DNA from: Terfezia claveryi
Taxonomy: Eukaryota; Ascomycota; Pezizomycetes; Pezizales; Pezizaceae
Direction of reading: 5' to 3'
Assembly: GCA_015179025.1 (NCBI GenBank)
Contig: WHUX01000100.1
Location: 1 to 64,000 of the forward strand
Length of the DNA stretch: 64,000 nt
In this document: positions 53,971 through 64,000 of the stretch, piece by piece
How the letters are laid out: each line of letters opens with the position of its first letter
How positions within the stretch are numbered: the first letter of the stretch is position 1
Notes under the pieces: model-generated
What the model was told of the DNA's origin: nothing
Seen by the model: the letters and a program-made list of their open reading frames with translations, nothing else
Databases searched by the model: none
Program-made: the position numbers and the translations under genes

Positions 53971-55014
53971 TTATATATCGCCCTTACCCCCCACCCGCTC
54001 TGACTCAACATTTCTCCTCTTCAACACCTCCGTCCCCCACCTCCTCACCACTCTATCCAACACCCCCTCAACTCAGCACAACCTCCCACCGCCACCGCAA
54101 TCATTCCCTCCAACCTGTTCAGCTGCACCTTATTCTCCATATTGCACAACGCCAATCCTCTCGCTCCTCCTACCGTCGCAAGTGTCAAACACGGTAAATC
54201 TCCTTCCTCGATCGCATTAAGATCAAGCATTGGATCCGCGTTCTCCTCATTTGACATATATGTACTCGAAGACCCAGCTGTGCAGGCAGTGACGTAGTCG
54301 TAAAGAGGTATACCTGCATCGATGAGCGCGAGCGTAGTAGCGTTGATACAGGTCGCTAGGACGGAGCCATCTTGGGAGAGGATGTGTATTGTAATCATAA
54401 TCTCCGAGCGTGGGAATAGGTGGGTTAATATCACCGACGCAAAGGTCCTCTGTAGAGCGGATTGCATTTCCGCCACTCGTCTATCCAAGCATATTAGGAC
54501 CCAGCCTTTTGTCCCCAATTGGTAAATTTGGGATTGGTATACGCACTTATCTCCCCTCCCCCTCTTCTTCCTCTCTGTTCCACTAAACGCCGCGTAATTG
54601 ACTTCAAAAATCACGCTCGCATCCCCTTCACCTCCTTTTCCACCCCCACCTCCGCCACTTCCAGCACCACCAGCTCCGCCACTACCCTTTTCTGCGGGTC
54701 CAATTACAGTACATATTATTTTTGTGTTTCCTTGCTCTAGGTATGACGAGCCGTCAGCAGCGGATTGAGTAGACATTTGTGCGGAGATGCGTCGGAGTTC
54801 GTTCCATCGTCGGCTGTGCTATGTCGGTCTTGTCAGTCTTTGCGTTTTGCGTGATGGGACCCGGGTACAAGAGGGATGGTGCTCACCCATCGATGCGCAG
54901 ACCTTCGGGGGAGAGAAGTTCATATCGAGACTGCAGAGGCAGGAGTTAGTTGGGAGTATTACAAGAGAGATCAAAGGTACATATGAGGCAGGGATTGGAA
55001 TTATACGTTACCAT
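53971..55014 (-). CDS. RRP41: Exosome complex subunit RRP41 (RNase PH-like), three exons
   Basis: A ring subunit of the RNA exosome, which degrades and trims RNA in nucleus and cytoplasm. Exon 1 is just the ATG (55012-55014) followed by donor GTAACG. Exon 2 (54887-54930) reads SRYELLSPEGLRIDG, with donor GTGAGC. Exon 3 starts at 54813 after CACAG and completes the Gly codon: RRWNELRRISAQMSTQSADG-type RNase PH start, SSYLEQGNTKIICTVIGP, a Gly-rich insert, VNYAAFSGTERKKRGR, LFPRSEIMITIHILSQDGS, ALIDAGIPLYDYVTA, NRLEGMIAVAVGGC. A one-base deletion near 54078 sends the frame to a stop at 54045; the adjacent frame continues VLDRVVRRWGTEVLKRR to 53971. Intron branch sites CTAAC and CTGAC are visible. 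Confidence 0.85.
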
Positions 55015-55145
55015 TGCTGCAGAAGGATGGATGCTTGAGTACGGGGATGAACCGTTGTTGTTGTGTTTGTGAAGAAGGTTCTTTGATCCGAAATCTTGGC
55101 ATATGAACTTGGCCTTCTACATATACCATAAGAAATATACTGTGC

Positions 55146-55195
55146 TAGTCTGGTTGGCACAACACCCTGTGGAGGGTGTTGTGCCAACCAGACTA
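55146..55195. repeat. Perfect 23-bp inverted repeat with 11-bp flanking direct repeats
   Basis: Arm TAGTCTGGTTGGCACAACAC (first 20 of 23 bases) at 55146-55168, loop GTGG, and exact reverse complement at 55173-55195. ATACTGTGCTA occurs at 55137-55147 and again at 55196-55206, overlapping the hairpin start by two bases. The structure resembles an inserted mini-element with a 9-bp target duplication. It lies about 130 bp upstream of the RRP41 start codon. Confidence 0.85.
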
Positions 55196-55206
55196 ATACT
55201 GTGCTA

Positions 55207-56522
55207 AAAAGCAACAAAGGAGTAATTTTTCCCATAAGTACATGTACTAGTAATTACATTCTAGTATTGTGACCATGGCGGTATTTAGTGCTAGTAAATG
55301 AAGTTTGAGGAAGGAGCCGAAGGGGCTACCGTACTCATTTGGTCAGCTGTGCTGCTTACTTTGTGGGGAAATTCTGAAGAAAACAAGGCAGAAGGATTAG
55401 AATAGAAAGGTAGTGGCATTGGCAACAGTTCCAATATAAAGAATAACTAGTTGGTATATTGTAAGATTACGAGGTTATGAGGTGAGGGATCTTGATATCA
55501 GGGTAATCCGTGCTTATTGCTAACTCTTCATAGTTACCATCACTTGCCGTTTGGGGCGACGGGTGAGAGATTCCCTACAGCTAGTCTGGTTGCACCCCTA
55601 CAGCATAGAACTACATTTTCAGACCGGCTTACCCTCCGTCATATACGGAAAAGATATATGGTTACTTTCTTCCTCCTTTGTAGTTTTCTGACTGGGATTC
55701 CTCAACTACATAGCCAGATTAATCTCTATGGGGATTGCTTACTGTGTACGGATATGTTACTGTATATATTTTCTAGACTAAACTTTCCTATCGTAATTTA
55801 TTTCACAATATCTTTCGAACAACCTCTTGCAACTTCTAACCTATACCCTTTAAACAGAATTGTATATTTAATATTCTTTTTTTTTTCTACTATATTCCTC
55901 TTGGTGTCATCTTAGGCTTACATCGTTTGTTTATAGCAGTGCCTTCTCACTACTGGTACCTAGATTAAAGAACATGGGAATGCTGATCAATATCAGCATT
56001 CGCAACACACTTGAGTGGAGTTAGTTATGCCACCACAAGTCTCTTTAAAGGGATTGTAGCTCCCGAGGAAGAGCGTCGTCTACAGTGCCAATGATTGTAA
56101 ATATTGACCTCAGGGGAACCCAGCAAACTATAGTGTGGGAAATTAGGATATCAATTTAAAGGGACGACAGTGGCAGCCCGAATGTTGTAGACATGACAGT
56201 TCCCACCTCCTGACTTCTTAGTGGTGGTATTTCTTGGGTCGGGAATCAATATGTATTTTCGGTACATAGGACGTCTGATGCGTTAGAGAATTATGTATAC
56301 AGTGCCACCTCTCTGCCCACCATGAAGCTTACCCACCTCCAACGAGACCTTTGCAATTCTTTGCGGGCTTTATGGATCCTCAATCCCTCGCCTCCTCAGA
56401 GCTGTAGGAGGGTCCGCCCAATTCCTGCGGTGTACAAGTACTGGTGGTGAGTGGAGCATATCGAATCTGTACAGGTGCTGTCTCGTATATGTAGATATAA
56501 CATATGCATCTTATGTCTTTTT

Positions 56523-56554
<32 letters not shown>

Positions 56555-56809
56555 TTTCCTTTCTTCCTTTTCATTTTCTTTTCTTTTTCCATGATTTTTC
56601 CAAACTTGTGCCTGGAGATACATTACTTTTATGTATCATATATATGAACATCACGTGCCCTCTGCCCTTCCGAAAATCTTAACTGCCAGGAAATTTTGTT
56701 TGTTTTATTTATTATTATTGACCGGCTCTCCACCAACTGACCTGACTGCAGCAATCCTCCCAACACAGTACGGAGTACATACATAAATCCAACCCCCACC
56801 CCAAGAAAA
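55207..56809. other. Intergenic between RRP41 and Mia40
   Basis: No gene recognised. CTAGTCTGGTTGCACCCC at 55581-55598 resembles half of the hairpin at 55146. A pyrimidine tract (T/C repeats, 56517-56590) lies upstream of Mia40. Confidence 0.55.
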
Positions 56810-58029
56810 ATGTTCCGCACAGTGACGGCCGGCGGCCGAGCCTTCATGAGGCCTGGGATGCTGTCGCTCCTAGGACCGGTACCCGCGACGGCGGCGGCGG
56901 CGGCTGCGGGGGCCAGGAGGACTCTATTCGGGAATAGTGCTGCTGCTGCACAGGCAAAGAAGAAGAAGAAGAAGAAGAAGCAGTGGGGCCCAGGACCAAA
57001 GAGCTTTAAATCCGCGGCAGCTCGGTTGGCGCTGGCGATTGGGGGAACGTATTATTACCTGACGAGTAGTGTGTTTGCGGAAGAGAATACATGTAAACCT
57101 TACTACGAACTTTGCTGGTGGGGAGGTTACTTGAAGGCTGATTTCTTGGATATTTAGATTCTAAACATGTTCCTTCGCCTGCTGTCGTCGGATCAGGAGA
57201 CGGCAATGATGGCGAGGATGATGGAGATGGAAATACTACATACGCCCGCCTCGGCGATATCCGCCTCACTAAAGACAGTAACCTACTTACTGGCTCCGAA
57301 GTGGGACTTACAACCACCAAAGTGAAGGAAAACGTCTCACCCGATTCGCAGGCCGCTGGCGACGTATCCGTACCCGGAGCCACAACTACCGCGCCCTCGG
57401 AATTAGAAGAGGAAGCGGACCAGCAAGGGGCATTCAACCCCGAGACGGGAGAGATCAACTGGGACTGTCCGTGCCTGGGGGGCATGGCTCATGGGCCGTG
57501 TGGCGAGGAGTTTCGGAATGCCTTTAGCTGCTTTGTCTACTCGACGGCGGAACCGAAGGGCGTGGATTGTATTGAGAAGTTTAAGGGCATGCAGGATTGT
57601 TTTAAGAAGGTGGGTTTTTTCCCTCCCAAAGTAGTGTGGGATTGTGTGGATTGTGTGTTGCTAATTGGATGGTAGTACCCGGAACATTATGGTGCGGAGT
57701 TGGAGCTGGAGGAGGAGGGGGAGGAGGATGAGATTGCGGCTGCGACTGCGGGAGCGGGAGATTCCACAACGACTACAACCCCAAGCGACCTACAGCCCGC
57801 AGCCCCACTCACCCCCACCACTGGTCAAAGCGAAGAGGAAGTGCACGCCGCCACCACAGAAGCAAAGAAAAACTTAGACCAGAGCATCCCAGACTCGAGG
57901 AGGGAGAAATCAAACATAGAGGAGGAGAAGAAAGAGGAGCAGGACCCAGACTCGAGGAGGAAGAAATCAAACAAGGAGGACAAGGAGAGGGAGGAGCGGG
58001 AGTTACCACAACCTACTGTGGCGAAGTGA
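56810..58029 (+). CDS. MIA40: Mitochondrial intermembrane-space import receptor Mia40 (Tim40)
   Basis: Oxidoreductase that traps and oxidises cysteine-rich proteins in the mitochondrial intermembrane space. Exons 56810-57092, 57158-57609 and 57676-58029 give 362 residues. Introns of 65 and 66 bp (GTAAAC...TTTAG and GTGGGT...GGTAG with a CTAAT branch). The N-terminus is a targeting sequence with an Ala-rich run, eight lysines, then a membrane anchor ([19 protein letters not shown]). An acidic linker precedes the catalytic [18 protein letters not shown] with its CPC motif and the twin CX9C ([22 protein letters not shown]), continuing [10 protein letters not shown] across intron 2. The C-terminal 100 residues are acidic and charged. 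Splicing keeps all phases consistent. Confidence 0.92.
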
Positions 58030-58207
58030 GGGACTTGGCTTGAATTTGAAAAAAATTGACGTGATGTCATGTGGTGTGGAGATCCTAAAGGTGTAATATA
58101 ATAAGTTACTATGAATTCCCTTTTTTTGTACTTTTTCTTTCTCGTTTTCTGGCTGCATTGTGTGTATATATATATACTGTACCGTACTTCTTACTGCTCT
58201 CTCTCTC

Positions 58208-58238
<31 letters not shown>

Positions 58239-59106
58239 GTCTCTGCAATGCATTTTTGCATTTTTTTTTTTTTTTTTGATTTTGGGGGGGAAAGGCGGTG
58301 TGTAGTGATACATAAATTCTACTCTCACCCGGCGGGGAAGTTGGGGGGGGGGGGGAAAGAGGGGGGGCGAAGGGGGTGCTGGAAGATATAAATCTAGAAT
58401 ACATAGTCAAGGAAATTCATTGCTGATATAGCAATAACCGCAAATTACCCTCAACTCCTCTCCCCCCCTTCCCTCCACCACCCCCCCCCCCCCCCAACCT
58501 TAGAAATTCCGGACCCCCAAACTAATAGTAGGCTGGCGTCAGAGCTCCTACACCAAAACGAATAACATCCCACCAGCTCCACGTACCCCCACCCCCCTCC
58601 CAAAGCAACATCCTCCGCTCCCCCCCCCCCCCCCCCCCAGACTTTCACAATTTAAAAAAGAGGAATTTGGACACCCGGGGGAGGAAGGCTAGTAGGGCGG
58701 ATTGGGGAGGGCGGGGGGTGATAAGGCCGTATCCGATAGAATTCATTTGTGCGAAGGACAGGTTTTTGGGGAGGAAGGTGATTGCATTGGGTAACTGGGC
58801 TTTTTTTTTCTTTTTTTTCTTTTGATATATGAGAATTTTATAAGGTACAAAGACATTATATTACTGTACAGTGTCTCCTCAATTATCTTGAATTAAGTAG
58901 TGCATACGTATAAACTTGCTTCTTTTTTTTTTTCTCTCTCTCTCTCCCCCCCCCTCTATAGACATGTACGGAGTATAGCTCTAAAATTGTAACAACTCTA
59001 CTAGGTAACCCATTATCAAACCCATTAAATGCTTACATTTGGATTTGGCATCAGATCCCCATGGACAATATGCAGTATAGCGCCTCTTCTCCCTTTAATT
59101 CACGCA
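58030..59106. other. Intergenic with many homopolymer runs
   Basis: Contains (CT)n at 58195-58245, poly-T (58261-58277), poly-G (58343-58355), poly-C at 58482-58495 and 58620-58638, and T/C tracts near 58800-58950. No gene recognised; convergent 3' ends of Mia40 and the next gene probably lie here. Confidence 0.6.
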
Positions 59107-61686
59107 CTACCTTTTCTTTCCCCACACTTTCTTCTTCCTCCTCCAATCCCTCCTCCCCTCCCCCCACAGTCCATCTGGTGCTGTCCTCGGCTTCGCTTCT
59201 ATATCCACATTCCCAACCTGCTGCAGCCCATTTCTCTTCCACCACTCATTACTCTCAATCTTACTAACCTTCCCTCTCGCCAGCTCCAACTCACGTTGCA
59301 GGGCCGTCATATCTTCATTCTCATGTTCTTGACCACCACTACTACCCATCTTTTCTGCGAGATGGACTGACCACCTCGTTTTCCTGTCAGACCTAGGTGC
59401 TGGGGGCTTTGTACGAAGATCCACGTGCCCCCAGACGCTGTCTTCAGGGGATCTAAAAAGTCCTGTTTTTATTGCCCAGTTCTCAAAGGAGTTTTCTGCT
59501 GGTCTAGGATGGCTGGGAATTTGAGACAGCGGCGAGGAGAAAGGGAGGGCCGCTGACGGCGCTGGGTCGGAGTGTGGTGGGAGGGAGGAAGATTTAGCGA
59601 ATTGTGGCGGGAAAACATCTGTCGCAAGGAATGGTGGGCGTGAAGAAATCAAGGTGTTTCTTCCAGTTCTCCGCCTCCGTAATGTAAATTCCGTGGTTGG
59701 GACGTCTTGAAAGACGCCACTAAACGACTCCGCTTCAAACTCCCTAGCTCGGTTATTCTGCATGGTGTTGCTATTCATGGCCCCTCTTTCGCGCTCCATA
59801 TGTTTATTCTCCATTTGTAATTTCTTGGAGGTGTTTGTTATTTCATCCTCTTCCTGCTTGTGCTCGGCTATGGATGCAGAAATTCCTTCATTCTCCACAG
59901 ACTTGACATCCATATTTTCAGCATGCCTCTCTACATTAGTGATTGTTGAAACCTTTGACTCCCACTTCAATGGGAGATGCTCTCTACCCGCCCTTGCCAC
60001 CTCATTGAACTCTTCATGGATCGGTCTCTTTAATTCCACTGGCTCAGCTTTTACCTTTGGTAGCCCCGCAACCTCACTTTTATCCTCAACAACGGTTGCT
60101 ACGGGGGCTGCATCATGAACCTTACCTCGTGGCTTCTCAAAAAGTACATCTAGTGCCTTCTCAAGTCCAGGTGCAATATCTATCGGCTCTGCCTCTACCA
60201 GTGGCTCCGGCTCCATCGTGCCCATAAGTGCCTCCTGGACCCAATTTTCTTTCCTTTCCGACATCCTCGCTCTTTCTGGCTTCCTATCCTTATGCTGCGA
60301 TATTGGAGTACTATAATACTTCTTTCCCGGGTTTTTCAACCGCCATAACTTCTGCCCCATGTACCCTCTAAATCTTCCTAATCCAGGTGGGCTAATCTCT
60401 CCTCCTACAACCATTTCCTCCCACTGACTCCATCGTCCCCATTTTTCTGGCTCTTCCTCATTTATATCTCCCTTCCTTGTTTTGCTGTCGTCCTCCTTCT
60501 CCTTCACTGCGTCAAGCCCCCACCTCGCCTTCCCAATATGCCTTCGTAGTGCAGCTCGAAAGAAGAAATTAAACGAATTAAACCTAAGATGCCTAAGTGA
60601 TGTAGATATTAAATCAGGCGGCCCTCGAAGGAATGGGACTGTGCGACTGTCGTGGGCTGCCTGGGACAGAGTAGGATGGTTTGTAAGAACATGGTGATAG
60701 AGGATGAGGATATGGCTTGCTGGATACGCAGATTCCATGGGGGTGAGATCAAAGGCTAGAGTTGTGTGATGCTGGTGGAAGGGAGAGTATAGGCTGAGAG
60801 GGATATTGGAGGAAGTACTGCTATGGGGAGGTTCCTGAGGGAGGGAATTGATGACTGGTATAGCCCAGGACGGAAGATCGTTATAGTTGAGATTCTGGCT
60901 GTAGGTGGGGGCGCGGTCTACAAAAGGTTGGGCCCATGATGGGAGAAGCTCTGGGCCCTCCGCTAGGGAGCTTCCAGAGGAGTCAGCATCTTCCTCCACT
61001 GTGGCTTCTGTGCTGACAGAAGGTCCGGCGGTGCTTGTATCCGTATAGGCAGAAGCCTCATCAGACGGAAATTCCGTTCCCCGGGTTGGGTTCGAGGACT
61101 TGAACTTCCTTTCCCAGTCCGGATTCTCTGCAGTTCCGCCTGGAACACTAGCCCGTCCATCCCCAGTGTCAATTTCCTTCTTTATATTCTTCCTCATCTC
61201 CCCAAACATATCTACCGCTTCCCACGCTCTCTCTTCCTCCTCTCTCAACCCCCTCTCATCTATCCCCATCCTCTTCTCATCCCGCTGAGCGGTCCACGCC
61301 TGATATTTCATCAAACTCCATATCCTCAGCATACATTCTCCCCAATACATCTCCGCCCCTTTCCACGCATGTAGCTTTACTATTTGGCCGTAGTGTTTCC
61401 CAAATGGTCCATACGAGCTGTACTTGAAATCTCCTGGTTGAGGCCCATGCTCAGTACGAGGGACACTGAGGGCATTTGCAAATGCGGCATTTTTCCCGCA
61501 GTGGAGTTTCGCGAGTTGATTATTGTGTTCCCGGTATTGTTGGTGCAAAGACCAGATATATGTGAGCAATGGAGAGGTTATCGCAATAGGGCGTGGAGGA
61601 CTGGATTTTATCTGAGGACGGGGGGAGGCTGGCAGCTGTGAAGGTCGAGTGGGGCGTGGTGTTGCTGGGGGAAGCCGGTAGGGCAT
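59107..61686 (-). CDS. Hypothetical protein, 859 residues
   Basis: I do not recognise the family. The long uninterrupted frame and normal composition indicate a real gene. The N-terminal 30 residues are Pro-rich. Residues about 35-165 look folded and are the most likely conserved part (LLTYIWSLHQQYREHNNQLA, DFKYSSYGPFGKHYGQIVKL, GAEMYWGECMLRIWSLMKYQ). A second hydrophobic/aromatic stretch is at about 265-400 (LLPSWAQPFVDRAPTYSQNL, YPASHILILYHHVLTNHPTL, LRHLRFNSFNFFFRAALRRH). The rest is charged and Ser/Pro-rich, with a C-terminal coiled coil (ALQRELELARGKVSKIES) and a basic end (KKKVWGKKR). No signal peptide or membrane segment is apparent. Confidence 0.8.
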   Translation of the reverse strand: MPYRLPPATPRPTRPSQLPASPRPQIKSSPPRPIAITSPLLTYIWSLHQQYREHNNQLAKLHCGKNAAFANALSVPRTEHGPQPGDFKYSSYGPFGKHYGQIVKLHAWKGAEMYWGECMLRIWSLMKYQAWTAQRDEKRMGIDERGLREEEERAWEAVDMFGEMRKNIKKEIDTGDGRASVPGGTAENPDWERKFKSSNPTRGTEFPSDEASAYTDTSTAGPSVSTEATVEEDADSSGSSLAEGPELLPSWAQPFVDRAPTYSQNLNYNDLPSWAIPVINSLPQEPPHSSTSSNIPLSLYSPFHQHHTTLAFDLTPMESAYPASHILILYHHVLTNHPTLSQAAHDSRTVPFLRGPPDLISTSLRHLRFNSFNFFFRAALRRHIGKARWGLDAVKEKEDDSKTRKGDINEEEPEKWGRWSQWEEMVVGGEISPPGLGRFRGYMGQKLWRLKNPGKKYYSTPISQHKDRKPERARMSERKENWVQEALMGTMEPEPLVEAEPIDIAPGLEKALDVLFEKPRGKVHDAAPVATVVEDKSEVAGLPKVKAEPVELKRPIHEEFNEVARAGREHLPLKWESKVSTITNVERHAENMDVKSVENEGISASIAEHKQEEDEITNTSKKLQMENKHMERERGAMNSNTMQNNRAREFEAESFSGVFQDVPTTEFTLRRRRTGRNTLISSRPPFLATDVFPPQFAKSSSLPPHSDPAPSAALPFSSPLSQIPSHPRPAENSFENWAIKTGLFRSPEDSVWGHVDLRTKPPAPRSDRKTRWSVHLAEKMGSSGGQEHENEDMTALQRELELARGKVSKIESNEWWKRNGLQQVGNVDIEAKPRTAPDGLWGEGRRDWRRKKKVWGKKR

Positions 61687-64000
61687 ATGGGGAAGCTCGG
61701 GGGTGGTGAGTACCCAGCGCTGGCTGACGCTGGTACCTGTGGTGAATACTCCTAGACCTTACAGACTAGGTACGTACAAGAGAACTCCACCACTGTTCGT
61801 TCTAAGAGGTACCGGGGAATTTTTGGGAGTTCAAGAAAGTAAAATCCAAACCTCAATTGAGGCTCGAGAGTTTTCTGGTTGGGGCGGGGCGGCAAGAGGG
61901 GGGAAGGGGGAAGGTGGAAGGTGCAAGTTACAGTATAAAGATCAATGGAGTAATCAGCTACCAGCACTCAAACCGGAGGCCAGCCTCGAGCAATTTCACT
62001 GAAGTCCAGTGCTCTGAGGGAACTTAGCATATATATCTAAGTATTCAAGAGGTGAAGTGTTGATATATCTGGGCGTTGTGTTTTCGGTATTCAGACTCGT
62101 ACGCCAAAAGGTTGCAAGTCTTGGCATGTTGGTGTGATCTATCAATTCTTATCCCAACCTCCAATACGGAACGGAACGATCAACATCAACATCAACATCC
62201 TGATATTCAACCAAGCCTCTTTCTCCCGCAATCCATCCGCATCAGCAGCATGATTTATACTCTAATCTAACAGCATAAAAAATGCACCAGATTCTGAATA
62301 TATATATATACAGTATATATATAGAAACCAATACCACTTGCAATTCCACTCATCCACTGCACCCCCCTCCCCGCTATTGCTGCAATCAATACCCTTCTAT
62401 ATCATTCCCCAACCACAGGACTCTCGCAGATCTGTAACTGAAATATAACCCCATAATACTTCGATACCCGGGTGCAGTCTTACCCCACATTGCCTGTGAG
62501 GAGGCGGGAATAGAGCAACGGCTGATTCCAATTAAGCCAGAGCGTTACCCTGGTATCCATGATCTCTAACGCTAACGGACAAGGAACAAGTGGGCAGGGC
62601 TTGACTTAGAGAGAGTCTTACATTTCTTCACCTAAAGTATACCATTTTCTTTTTTTACCCTTTTATTGTTTCTTTCTTGATTTCTGTGACAGGAGGAGGT
62701 TCAGGTTACTGCGCATTTGCCAAGGGGGTTTGATTCTGGCTGCCCCTGTACTGTATGTGTTCCCGTAACGTCTCGCCTACATAGCTGGAGTGAAACGTAT
62801 TCACCACTGATAGAGCAACTAACCTCTCATGGCAATAATGCAATACTTTTCCTAGATTTGCTATAACACGTTGTAAACCAGGGGGGGTTTAAGGGTACTG
62901 ATAACCTGATCCTTATAAGTTGCATCAAAGTATGTTATATATGTAATAACATGTATGTACTCTGGTACGGGATATGTATACGTATACTAGCATTTCCCAG
63001 TCAAAGGTTCTAGCAGCCTGCCTTCAGAAGAAAAACCAACACTGTGGCAGGAAATAACAGCTGTTTGCAGAGTGCAATAAGGTATAAAACGAATATACCC
63101 CCAAAATGACTGATAACTCGCATGTTTTAGATGACTCCTAGAGCTTGGCATCTGATAAAGCTGAGAATTATAACCACCAGTTTTGCTGCGTATAAATACA
63201 GAGCCGAATGTTGGGGTTAAACTCATAGCCAGTGTCTGCGGCTCTGGTGGAGCAAAATTAAAAAGGGGCAATAATGACCTGGTCATGCAAAGAGGAATTA
63301 ATTGCGTAACCCAACAGACCAATATTTCTCACTCCAGTCTGGAGAAACAGAGGTGTAGCTTTGCCTGGTTCGTTCGAGAGGTTTTTGTCTATGCCATGGC
63401 CAGTGACAGATATCTGTGCAGACTCTGTGCGGCATCCATTACTGGGGGGCGATCAGGGACGTTAGTTATTTCATCATGGCGCCCATTATATTAACCTTGC
63501 TTGGAGAAGGGCGGGAAAATGACCCACAGCCGTCTCTCGGGACCCCATGGCGCCTATTCATTATCATGCTCGGGCAATCGCTCGGGGCATGTGGGACAGC
63601 TGCAGGGCAAAGGCAGGCTGCTAGTATCAGATGGCAGCAACCAAGAACAGTTGAGTTTCACCCCACGATGCACATAATACTTATATACATAATTATTTAT
63701 CTGCAAGCGAGAAGCGAGCTTGCAAGTCGAAGGGCCGGTGGTGGCTGCGGGCTGTGGGCTGTGGGCTATGGGCCATGGGCTTGGGGGTGGAAGCAAAGCA
63801 AACCTTGTATCATATGTGCTGGTGCCTCTTTTCCGGGCCTCCCTCCCCTCCCCTCCCCTCCCCCAGTCGCGCCCTCGCTTTCTCTCTCCTCTCTTTCTTC
63901 CACTCATCCAGAACTTCGGTCTCCCCCTTTTCATCTTGTTGCAAAAACCTCTCTTATATCATAAACCTATTACCTGGCCCAGGCCTCCGATTGGTTTATT
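61687..64000. other. Intergenic, no gene recognised
   Basis: Short open frames here have no recognisable domains and often overlap antisense. A TATATATA run lies at 62300-62322. Pyrimidine-rich sequence at 63840-63950 could be the promoter of a gene to the right of the window. Confidence 0.5.

Noticed and set aside
55517..55915. 132-codon plus-strand frame
   Set aside because: No recognisable domain; ends in low-complexity Phe-rich sequence from a poly-T tract.
57665..57877. Arg-rich frame overlapping the Mia40 C-terminus
   Set aside because: It is an alternative frame of exon 3; the exon's phase is set by the two introns.
63416..63964. 182-codon plus-strand frame near the right edge
   Set aside because: Composition changes along its length, no domain is visible and its end is simple pyrimidine sequence. 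It could be a gene start but I cannot support it.

Overview
The window looks like a nuclear chromosome segment of a filamentous ascomycete. The evidence is short GT-AG introns of about 65-85 bp, fungal-type nuclear genes (Mia40, RRP41, a mitochondrial IF3-like protein, a GT31-like glycosyltransferase) and chromodomain-bearing Ty3/gypsy retrotransposons. Many transposon copies carry C-to-T and G-to-A decay resembling repeat-induced point mutation (RIP). The very transposon-rich left part would fit a Pezizomycete such as a truffle relative, but I cannot establish the species.

About 1-47.8 kb is almost entirely nested transposons. From the left: the 5' end of a minus-strand gypsy element (family A copy 1, 1-1761) sits at the gag start of a plus-strand gypsy element (family B, 1762-9008). 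B cuts a minus-strand gypsy element (family D, 9009-13101) inside its integrase. A pogo/Tc1-mariner transposase is split in two (about 14215-14469 and 28099-29300) by a 13.6-kb minus-strand LTR element (family C, 14470-28098; target duplication ATGGA/ATAGA). C lacks protease, RT and RNase H. Inside it lie a 1.4-kb insert, an inverted fragment of its own LTR, and a 4.3-kb near-perfect palindrome (22017-26329) with AT-rich minisatellites at its centre and an expanded 122-bp tandem array in one arm. Downstream of pogo is a structurally complete chromovirus (family E, 29431-35764, target duplication GTTAC). A PIF/Harbinger transposon follows; its transposase is split by a structurally complete family A copy (38252-44150, target duplication TAGTA). 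A heavily mutated family C 3' end lies at 45870-46560.

About 47.8-64 kb is gene-bearing: a decayed NSRP1/CCDC55-like splicing-factor gene, a mitochondrial IF3-like gene, a GT31-like glycosyltransferase, exosome subunit RRP41 (three exons reconstructed), the intermembrane-space import receptor Mia40 (three exons), and an 859-residue protein of unknown function. Several of these conserved genes contain isolated single-base frame shifts, which suggests either local gene decay or assembly errors.

The most notable signals are: (1) evidence for Tf1-like self-priming in families A and E, where the primer-binding site just inside the LTR is complementary to an LTR segment about 40 nt after a TATA box and the two sites covary between families; (2) a 20-22-bp palindrome (CACCTGCGATCGCAGGTG core) kept in the LTRs of both A and E; (3) the 4.3-kb fold-back palindrome; (4) zinc-knuckle blocks between RNase H and integrase in family B, and upstream of integrase in C; (5) a 50-bp perfect hairpin flanked by 11-bp direct repeats upstream of RRP41.
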